Below the pieces are notes generated by a model. That model was not told where the DNA came from, made no database searches, and was given only the letters and a program-made list of their open reading frames with translations. Below are positions 6,766-12,739 of a stretch of DNA of 16,213 bases, one piece after another. Position numbers and translations under genes: made by a program. The stretch comes from JAUWOY01 sp034431315. GTDB taxonomy: Bacteria > Chloroflexota > Anaerolineae > VGOG01. Position 1 is the first letter of the stretch. Each line of letters begins with the position of its first letter. The stretch spans positions 1 through 16,213 of the forward strand of contig DAOUDK010000024.1 of NCBI GenBank assembly GCA_034431315.1. The letters are read 5' to 3'.

Positions 6766-7800
6766 TCATGCCAACAAATTGCTGCTAAGGGGCGTCCCCG
6801 CCCCATTTTGTCCAAGCGGCATCATGCGGATGGCCTCTGTGGGGCAGGCTGTAGCGCAGATGCCGCAGCCCCAGCACTTCTCCGCGTCAAACAGCACCCG
6901 CTTTCGGGCCTTTCCGTTGATCACTATCTTGGAATCATCGCGATAAAATGCACCGAAATAGCAGCGTCTGGTACACAACCCACAGTGGTTGCACTCATCC
7001 CAATCGCAGGCGGCGATATGGTGGCTCCTGGGCCACTGTTTTTGCATCCCGACCGCCTCCGACGCGCGGAAAGGATAGCAGTCGCAGGTGCAGCAATTGC
7101 AAAAGCCGAACAAATCATGTTCCCGCCAGGCGCGCCGGCCAGTCTGCATCAACCCAGCCCTGTGGGCATTGACCACGATGGTCTTGCACTCGTCTTTGGT
7201 GACGCGCCGCCCGTGCCCTCGCTCCAGGGTAAGGCGCGCCCCCTCATCCAGACGGATGCATACCTCAGAAGGCCGATTGCAGGCCATCACGATAGCCCGG
7301 CAATCGCAGGGCACCACCACGTGCTCCGTTGCCTCCTCCACCTGCTCCAGAGCTTCATCCAGGAGCAACACGTCCCGGTTGGGGATTCTGTGGTAGGCGT
7401 CGGGATCCTCCCTCATCTCTTCGACCACTGGCAACCACAGGTTGATGAACTCCTGCAACTGCCACTCGATCACCGCATCGCGGGCCTCGGCGGGGATGTC
7501 GCCCCAGTTCTCATACATGGCCAGGGGATCCAGACGCCGATAGAACGTAGCCGCGGAGTAAGTCGTCACGTCGTCCTCAGCCTGCCTGTCCACTATCCCC
7601 CGGCTGTAGGCTCTGCTCAGAAACTCCTCGGCTTCCTCCGGCGGCATCTCCATCATGTCGGCCACCTGATCCACAGTCATGGCCCGACCGTTCATCCGCA
7701 CCACGAGCTCCATCTCGCGCTTATCCACCACCAGGTGAATGTACGGCTGCATGGCCGGCGGAACCTGGAACACGCGCACAAACTTTTCTAATAGTGTCAT
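6766..7800 (-). CDS. cysteine-rich 4Fe-4S protein with C-terminal 2[4Fe-4S] ferredoxin domain
   Basis: This 344-residue protein has three parts. The N-terminal ~75 residues look like a winged-helix segment (NGRAMTVDQVADMM, then PPEEAEEFLSRAYSRGIV). A middle region carries cysteines at 165, 167, 174, 181 and 205 (PCDCRAIVMACN) and the dense motif CNCCTCDC at 234-241. The C-terminus is a bacterial ferredoxin pair: C270-x2-C273-x2-C276-x3-C280 and C309-x2-C312-x2-C315-x3-C319-P. No signal peptide or membrane segment is seen, so it is probably cytoplasmic. It is the first gene of a unit with HypA and methylaspartate ammonia-lyase. Start ATG 7800 has AGGA at good distance. An electron-transfer or redox-sensing role is likely; the exact family function is unknown to me. 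Confidence 0.8.
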   Translation of the reverse strand: MTLLEKFVRVFQVPPAMQPYIHLVVDKREMELVVRMNGRAMTVDQVADMMEMPPEEAEEFLSRAYSRGIVDRQAEDDVTTYSAATFYRRLDPLAMYENWGDIPAEARDAVIEWQLQEFINLWLPVVEEMREDPDAYHRIPNRDVLLLDEALEQVEEATEHVVVPCDCRAIVMACNRPSEVCIRLDEGARLTLERGHGRRVTKDECKTIVVNAHRAGLMQTGRRAWREHDLFGFCNCCTCDCYPFRASEAVGMQKQWPRSHHIAACDWDECNHCGLCTRRCYFGAFYRDDSKIVINGKARKRVLFDAEKCWGCGICATACPTEAIRMMPLGQNGAGTPLSSNLLA

Positions 7801-7816
7801 CTTTGCTTCCTGATTC

Positions 7817-7840
7817 CAGGGCGGTTCAAACCACCGCCTG
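7817..7840 (-). promoter_or_regulatory. leader hairpin before the Fe-S/HypA/ammonia-lyase unit
   Basis: GGCGGT at 7820-7825 pairs with ACCGCC at 7833-7838 around a seven-base loop; with one bulged G the stem extends to CAGG/CCTG (7817-7840). It lies right at the expected transcription start of the candidate promoter. It could be an operator or a 5' mRNA stabilising stem. There is no T-tract, so it is not an obvious terminator. Confidence 0.4.
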
Positions 7841-7845
7841 ATTCA

Positions 7846-7874
7846 ATTGTACCATTGGTGGGCCAGTTCGACAA
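7846..7874 (-). promoter_or_regulatory. candidate sigma-70-type promoter
   Basis: Read on the minus strand, TTGTCG (7874-7869) and TACAAT (7851-7846) are spaced by exactly 17 bases. The -10 matches consensus at five of six positions and the -35 at four of six. It is the only clear gap upstream of the Fe-S gene and lies just after the end of the MATE gene, as expected for a new transcription unit. Confidence 0.45.
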
Positions 7875-7888
7875 CATGAGTTTCGAGC

Positions 7889-9256
7889 TTATTCAACTCT
7901 AAACCCGAAACTCGAAACTCCAAACTGTTTACGGCGTGCACCATGCCACAGCCAGGCGCTCTCTGCCAGTTGGGAGACAGTCATGGCCACTATAGCCAGC
8001 GACACGCCTGGCAAAAGGCCCAGCTTGCCCCCTACCAGGAGCACCGACACTAGCGTGAGCAGGTTGAGCACCGTGGCCTGGGCGATGACGCCGGTGGCCT
8101 TGCCGGTGACGACAATGCCGCGCAACATGTTCACGACTACGGCCAACACTGGCAGCAGCACCGCTAGCCGCAACGCAGCCACAGCAAAGACGGTCAGTTC
8201 CTCGCTCAGGCCAGCAATCCGCTGCTGCCACCAGGGGGCCAGCGGCGTGAAAGCGATGGTCAACAGCAGGGCCAGCGACCCAACGCCCACCATCGTGGCG
8301 AAGCGCCGCAGCGTCTTCAGGGCGGCCAGACTATCCAGGAGAGCGATGACCACTTCTTGCAGGCTGAGTCCAAAACTGCGCACGGCGAACAACTGCCCAC
8401 TGACTACCGGCCAGGCGGCCAGTGACTCGATGGGGTAGGGTGAGCGGGCCAGGCCAGAGTTGATCAGCGGCGCGGTCGAGAGCGTGATCGCGGACGTGAG
8501 GGCCAGGGGCGCATAGAAGTGGAGCAAGTCGCGCAGGGTCAAGGGGATTCCTTCAGCCAGGGTGTCTGTCCTCTTGATCTTCTGCACCAACGGCTGCGCC
8601 ACGTACCAGACGTAAGCCGACTCGACGATGGCCGACGCGCCCAGCGCCAGTCCGCCCACCGTTGCACCGTCTAGCTTGCCCCAGGCCAGCCCCGTCAACG
8701 AAACGCCCACAGCGGTGAATAACCGGATAGCGGTGCCATAGCCTATCTGACGAGTGTAGCCATGCCGGATCATCAAGCCCTGATGGAAACGGCGAAAGCC
8801 GATGGCCGCAGGCCACAGGGTCAGCGCCCAGAGGACCGGGCGCACCTTGACAGCAACCTCGGCTGGCGCTCCGATGAGCTGCACAACTGCAAGATTGAAC
8901 AAGGGCGTGAGGCCCAACAACAACATGCCCGTTGTCACGGCGGCGTTGAGGCCCAGCGTGAAGCGATGCAACAGGCGGAACGATTGCCGGTCGCGGGCCA
9001 GTGCATTGCTGGCAGTGAGCAGGGAGATAATGGGACTTTCCACTGCCAGCGCCAGCGAGAAGGCAATACCGAGCGCGGCCAGTTGCAGCTTGGCCTCAGC
9101 CATGCGGGCGATGATGGCGTTGACGGTGAGGTTTTCCGTCGCCATGAGCAGCCAACTGGTCGCCAACGGCAGCCAGAAGCGCAAGACGGCAGATGTGGTC
9201 AGCCCGGCGGAACGACTCCGCCGGGCATCAGCTTCCTGGATAGACTCAGACACCAT
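7889..9256 (-). CDS. MATE/MOP-superfamily multi-spanning membrane protein
   Basis: The 455-residue product is strongly hydrophobic, with roughly a dozen membrane segments and a short basic N-terminus. FWLPLATSWLLMATENLTVNA and the repeated helix-loop pattern resemble the MOP flippase superfamily (MATE or ANK-like branches), which export small molecules or flip lipids. Substrate is unknown. ATG 9256 is chosen because the protein proper starts there; a longer frame to 9280 is possible. The gene overlaps the phosphotriesterase-family stop by eleven bases, implying coupling. The last residues, about QFGVSSFGFRVE, are encoded by a heptameric tandem repeat and are probably not part of the ancestral protein. 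Confidence 0.75.
   Translation of the reverse strand: MVSESIQEADARRSRSAGLTTSAVLRFWLPLATSWLLMATENLTVNAIIARMAEAKLQLAALGIAFSLALAVESPIISLLTASNALARDRQSFRLLHRFTLGLNAAVTTGMLLLGLTPLFNLAVVQLIGAPAEVAVKVRPVLWALTLWPAAIGFRRFHQGLMIRHGYTRQIGYGTAIRLFTAVGVSLTGLAWGKLDGATVGGLALGASAIVESAYVWYVAQPLVQKIKRTDTLAEGIPLTLRDLLHFYAPLALTSAITLSTAPLINSGLARSPYPIESLAAWPVVSGQLFAVRSFGLSLQEVVIALLDSLAALKTLRRFATMVGVGSLALLLTIAFTPLAPWWQQRIAGLSEELTVFAVAALRLAVLLPVLAVVVNMLRGIVVTGKATGVIAQATVLNLLTLVSVLLVGGKLGLLPGVSLAIVAMTVSQLAESAWLWHGARRKQFGVSSFGFRVE
7901..7928. repeat. degenerate 7-bp tandem repeat (unit AAACTCG)
   Basis: Four heptamers follow directly: AAACCCG, AAACTCG, AAACTCC and AAACTGT; a weaker fifth copy (CAACTCT) precedes at 7894. 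The array lies within the 3' end of the MATE-like gene and encodes most of its last twelve residues. Confidence 0.75.
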
Positions 9257-10196
9257 TACACGTGCCCATAATGGTCTCACGGGCGAAAGCCCGAAAAGGA
9301 TTGATCTGGGTTAGTTGGTGGATGGCATCTTGGTCCACGCCAGCCACTCGTAGCTTGGGTAGGAAATGCTCGCAGATGTACGTGTACGGCTGGGGTGTGC
9401 CGCCACTTGGCTGCCCAGGGTCGTACCATCCTCGGTCGTGACTGAGCAGCAAGCGACCGCCCAGTCCAGCGTCCAGCAGCCGGACGATGAGTGCGATGAA
9501 GAAATCGTCGTCTATCTCCTCGCTACCAATGGCATCGTACTCTATCCAAGCACCTCGCCGGGCCATCTCCAGATGTAGCTCAAGGTCCGGCTCGCAATGG
9601 GCGTGAATCCAGATAAAACGCTCCGGTGTATAGCCAGCCGCCTCGATGATGTCAAGTTGATCTCGCACCACCCATCCCTGGATAGTATGACTACCGATGA
9701 CGGCATTGGTGGCCACGCCTGCCACGGCGGCGGCCCGCAGGATTTTGGCTTCACACGCTGTCAGTCCGTTGTCGCCACCGCTCAATTTGATCCAGCCGGC
9801 CTGCACACCACTGTTCTCGATCTCGCCCAGCAACTCGGCCTTCATCCACTCTCGGAGTGTCTCTTCGCTGGCAGCGTGCACCCAGTCAGGAATCCACGGT
9901 TCTCGATAGACGCCCGTGGGAACCACCAGGGGAAAGTGGGTAGCCTCGGAGACAACCCTGAGGATGTCGGCTCGTCGCCCCACGCCGACAGTGCTACACT
10001 CGACAATCGCCGTGACACCCACAGCCTGAGCTCTGGCGATCTCTGGCGACATCAGATCAATCACATCGGCCATTTCGGCCTGGGCATAACCGGGCTGATC
10101 CCACGTGCGCAGGTCAACAAAGACGTGTTCGTGAGGCAGGATCAACCCCAGTTCGTCGGCGCTCTTCGGGCCGAGGGTTGTGATAAGCTGCGACAT
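9246..10196 (-). CDS. phosphotriesterase-family metal-dependent hydrolase
   Basis: This 316-residue amidohydrolase-superfamily enzyme has every metal ligand of the binuclear centre: HxH at His22/His24 (LPHEHVFVD), the bridging carboxylated lysine candidate Lys137 (GWIKLSGG), His170 (IGSHT), a histidine in IHAHCEPD (198 or 200) and Asp254 (LSHDRGWYDP). Family members hydrolyse lactones, phosphoesters or amide-like bonds; many true substrates are lactones or N-acyl compounds. ATG 10196 follows a perfect AAGGAGG at six bases. It starts 14 bases after the MFS transporter stop. Its leader and its 3' end both resemble those of the racemase-family gene two genes upstream. The C-terminus (MGTCNGV) is odd and falls in that shared 3' segment. 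Confidence 0.9.
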   Translation of the reverse strand: MSQLITTLGPKSADELGLILPHEHVFVDLRTWDQPGYAQAEMADVIDLMSPEIARAQAVGVTAIVECSTVGVGRRADILRVVSEATHFPLVVPTGVYREPWIPDWVHAASEETLREWMKAELLGEIENSGVQAGWIKLSGGDNGLTACEAKILRAAAVAGVATNAVIGSHTIQGWVVRDQLDIIEAAGYTPERFIWIHAHCEPDLELHLEMARRGAWIEYDAIGSEEIDDDFFIALIVRLLDAGLGGRLLLSHDRGWYDPGQPSGGTPQPYTYICEHFLPKLRVAGVDQDAIHQLTQINPFRAFARETIMGTCNGV

Positions 10197-10227
10197 AGGA
10201 TTCCTCCTTACTACCTCGAAAGTTCTG
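10194..10227 (-). promoter_or_regulatory. shared leader sequence, copy 1 (before the phosphotriesterase-family gene)
   Basis: Read on the minus strand this 34-base segment contains ACTTTCGAGGTAGT, then AGGAGG and the ATG. It matches the racemase leader (12302-12268) at 28 positions with six mismatches and one gap. It also supplies the last codons (SELSR) and the stop of the MFS transporter gene. Confidence 0.55.
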
Positions 10228-11455
10228 AAGCCGCCCGCCGATTCCATGCGTATAGCAAGATTGACGAGATAGCCACAAAAGGCCCAACGAGCAGGAACGT
10301 CGCTGACAGAGCGGTTCTCTCAGCGATCAACCCCAGAACGGGAGGGAGGACTGTAGTTGTGGCGGCCCATGCCGTATTGAGCAGCGCGAAAGCCAGGGCC
10401 CGGCTATCTTGATCGGTACTGTCAGCGATCAGCGTGAACATCCCGGGGTTGCGTAATCGGTCTGCGCCATTTCCAAGACACCCAACCAGCGCCAGGACCG
10501 GAGCTGTGGTCAAGAAAGGAGTCAACGTCAGAGCCAAGCCTCCGATGGCCACGCCTGAAAGGGCAGTCACGACCACTCCCAGACGGTTGGCCAGGAAGGC
10601 AAAACTAAATTGCGCCACCGTCGTAGAGCCTGCTCTGAGCGTGGTCAGTAAACCTATGACCTCCGTGGAGAACCCCAGGCGGGTCAAGTATGCCACGTAG
10701 AAGGAGCGTCCCACTGCCACCCAACTCGCCGTTCCCAGCATCATGACCAACACAGCCATGCGCACAGGTCGGTTTCCCCGAACTAGCCCAAGGGCGCCGC
10801 GATGGGACAGAGAGAGCCGTTCGAGAAAGGCGCCCCATTCCGCCATCGGGAGTTTCGTGCTTGGCAGTTTGTAGGAGAGAACCAGGCCCAGCATCCCAAG
10901 CAGAACAACCAGCACGAAGGTTGGTTGGAAGCCCACAAGCCGGGCGACAAGACCGCCGAGGACTGGCCCGACGGCCAGCCCCAGGCCCATCAGGCCACCG
11001 CCCCAGCTCATGATTTCGGCATGTCTGCCCTGCGGCGTGACGCCGGTCAGATACGCCATAGCGGTAACCCACAAACAGAGGTCTGCCATTCCTACCAGTA
11101 CCTGCCCGCCCACCAGCCACAGAAACGGAGGAGCTAACAAATTCAATACGCCAACCCCGATCCAGAAAACAAAAGACACCAGGATCATGGGGCGCCGCCC
11201 CAGATAGTCGGACAAGACACTGCTGAGGATAGACAGCAGGATCCCTGCCACGCCGAAAGCACCGGTAATGACCCCCAGGACAACCTCTGAAGCTCCGAGA
11301 CTCAGCGAGTACAAAGGCACGACGAGTTGGGTCATCCCAAGTAGCAACATGTGGAGAAACAGGATCGCCAAGATTAGCGTGCTGCCGATACCTGGGGAGA
11401 GCCGCTTGTTCAACCTGAGGCCGACCGGTTTGCGCCGTAGCGCCTCATTGGGCAT
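10211..11455 (-). CDS. MFS transporter
   Basis: The 414-residue product has about twelve hydrophobic helices and the major facilitator loop motif between helices 2 and 3, SDYLGRRPM, after a short basic cytoplasmic N-terminus. It probably moves a small solute across the inner membrane by proton or solute coupling; the direction and substrate are not readable. ATG 11455 has a GGTGG-type site about nine bases upstream. It lies 29 bases after the racemase-family gene and 14 bases before the phosphotriesterase-family gene, which suggests that it imports or exports their substrate. Its last five residues lie in the leader repeat shared with the racemase gene. Confidence 0.88.
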   Translation of the reverse strand: MPNEALRRKPVGLRLNKRLSPGIGSTLILAILFLHMLLLGMTQLVVPLYSLSLGASEVVLGVITGAFGVAGILLSILSSVLSDYLGRRPMILVSFVFWIGVGVLNLLAPPFLWLVGGQVLVGMADLCLWVTAMAYLTGVTPQGRHAEIMSWGGGLMGLGLAVGPVLGGLVARLVGFQPTFVLVVLLGMLGLVLSYKLPSTKLPMAEWGAFLERLSLSHRGALGLVRGNRPVRMAVLVMMLGTASWVAVGRSFYVAYLTRLGFSTEVIGLLTTLRAGSTTVAQFSFAFLANRLGVVVTALSGVAIGGLALTLTPFLTTAPVLALVGCLGNGADRLRNPGMFTLIADSTDQDSRALAFALLNTAWAATTTVLPPVLGLIAERTALSATFLLVGPFVAISSILLYAWNRRAASELSR

Positions 11456-11484
11456 TGTCCGACCACCCGGTTAGTGTCGCTGCT

Positions 11485-12270
11485 TTACACGTGCCCATAG
11501 TAATCCCGGTGGACCGCCACCGAGTAGGCATAATCCAGCAGCGTGCCCCAACTGAAGATTGGAATATCAATCTCCCGCTGCAGAGCACGGGCAAAAGGTT
11601 GGAAGCCGGTGCATTCCAACACCATGGCCCCCATGTTGGGGTGGGCTTGGTAGAAATCAACGGCCACTGGCACGAAGTCTTTTTCCGCCTTGTCGTAGTA
11701 AGCCCCTGGCGGGTCAGTGCGCCTGGGTTCGTACCACAGATGCTCGAACTCTGGACAGTTGCCGTCGTCCTCGGCCCCGGTTATGACGTAGTTGCTGCCG
11801 GGCTGAATGCCAACCGCTTCCAGGTATGCCGGCGTCATGCAATCTTCCCGCGCTACCAGAATGCCCACCACCTTGTCCCGGCCGATGAGCTGTTGGGCAA
11901 AGGGCACCTGGAGCAGGCTGGACATGAACACCGGCACGTCCACGTAGCCCGCGATGTCCTTCTGAAAATAGGCAAAATAGCCACATTCGGCGGCGATGGC
12001 CCGGCAGCCCATCTTTTCCAGCTTCCTGGCGGCTCGCTGAATCGGCTCCAGACAGGGCGATTTGTCCTCTTCATGAACCAGAGCCACGATGTCCACCCCC
12101 TCGGCGATCTCGTACTGGATGGGAAAGGGGAAAGCGCTGGCGTTGCGCACATCGCCGGGGAAACCGGGGTAGACGTCGTCCAGGATGATGATGCCCAGGC
12201 CCATCCCGTAGCAACGATGGTCCTTACGCGCCTTGATGTAATTGATACCTATGTCTCTGTTGCGGTACAT
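11485..12270 (-). CDS. Asp/Glu racemase-family protein
   Basis: The 261-residue product has the two-cysteine architecture of the aspartate/glutamate racemase superfamily: Cys96 in AAECGYF and Cys220 in VLECTGF, each ending a strand in a pseudo-symmetric half. VFMSSLLQVPFAQQLI is also typical. The superfamily includes amino-acid and hydantoin racemases, maleate isomerase and arylmalonate decarboxylase, so isomerisation or decarboxylation of a small acid is likely; the substrate is unknown. ATG 12270 follows GGAGGGG at good distance. It is the first gene after a 469-base repeat-rich gap and heads a tight unit with an MFS transporter and a phosphotriesterase-family hydrolase. Confidence 0.85.
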   Translation of the reverse strand: MYRNRDIGINYIKARKDHRCYGMGLGIIILDDVYPGFPGDVRNASAFPFPIQYEIAEGVDIVALVHEEDKSPCLEPIQRAARKLEKMGCRAIAAECGYFAYFQKDIAGYVDVPVFMSSLLQVPFAQQLIGRDKVVGILVAREDCMTPAYLEAVGIQPGSNYVITGAEDDGNCPEFEHLWYEPRRTDPPGAYYDKAEKDFVPVAVDFYQAHPNMGAMVLECTGFQPFARALQREIDIPIFSWGTLLDYAYSVAVHRDYYGHV

Positions 12271-12302
12271 TGGATCCCCTCCTCACTATCTCGACAGTGC
12301 TG
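12268..12302 (-). promoter_or_regulatory. shared leader sequence, copy 2 (before the racemase-family gene)
   Basis: On the minus strand it reads ACTGTCGAGATAGT, then AGGAGG and ATG. The first part is an imperfect dyad of form ACTnTCnnGAnAGT, which would suit a dimeric repressor. Copy 1 at 10194-10227 keeps the sequence but has a weaker dyad. Confidence 0.5.
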
Positions 12303-12363
12303 GATTACCCCTTTGTGCTGGGCGAAGGTCTCTGACCGAGCCCTTTCCGCCTTGGTCGGGGAT

Positions 12364-12603
12364 GCTCGGCTGCGCTCAACACAGGCGCTTCGGCAAACGA
12401 GGAGATTGCTTCGGCGCAAACAGCGCGCCTACTAAGAAACAAGGTAACTGTGTCATTGCGAGGCGTTTTTTGCCGAAGCAATCCCCATCCCGCGAATTGG
12501 AGATTGCTTCGGCGCAAACAGCGCGCCTCGCAATGACACCTACGTTTGTTTCTTCCCTAATGAGTAGCGCGACCGCGCTATGGAGCAGCTCGCAATGACA
12601 CCT
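12364..12603. repeat. cluster of REP-like repeats
   Basis: An exact 30-bp direct repeat starts GGAGATTGCTTCGGCGC at 12401 and again at 12499. Between them, 12449-12484 is the inverted form (TGTCATTGCGAGG ... GCCGAAGCAATC), and CTCGCAATGACACC recurs at 12528 and 12589. This is the widespread extragenic motif in which ATTGCTTCG is paired with CGCAATGACA, known from many bacterial genomes. At 12364-12390 lies a second family (CTCGGCTGCGCTCAACACA). No credible gene lies in 12303-12739. Confidence 0.75.
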
Positions 12604-12647
12604 GGGGTGAGATTTAACCGATTGCGGCAAAAGTGGCACGTTTGCTC

Positions 12648-12722
12648 GCGACGGATCCCTTCGGCAGGCTCAGGACAAGCGCCAGATCCGTCGCTTGGGT
12701 GGCTGGATCTGACGATCCAGCC
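12648..12722. repeat. two hairpins downstream of the second MttB-family gene
   Basis: GCGACGGATC at 12648-12657 pairs perfectly with GATCCGTCGC at 12685-12694; its loop is a copy of a common extragenic motif (CTTCGGCAGGCTCAGGACA). Next to it, GGCTGGATC at 12701-12709 pairs perfectly with GATCCAGCC at 12714-12722 around a four-base loop. The second hairpin begins 18 bases past the stop of the methyltransferase gene. There is no T-tract, so they may stabilise the 3' end of the transcript rather than terminate it. Confidence 0.6.
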
Positions 12723-12739
12723 GGAGCGAGGTGCGACCG

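Noticed and set aside
6679..7791. 370-codon plus-strand open frame opposite the Fe-S gene
   Set aside because: The minus-strand protein has clear ferredoxin motifs and a good ribosome binding site; the plus-strand product resembles nothing.
12242..12598. Open frames in the repeat-rich gap 12271-12739 on both strands
   Set aside because: They are made of the repeat units themselves (for example the repeated AVCAEAIS words) and have no start signals or protein resemblance.
12364..12603. CRISPR array
   Set aside because: The 30-bp repeats occur only twice, have an inverted copy between them and no regular spacers.
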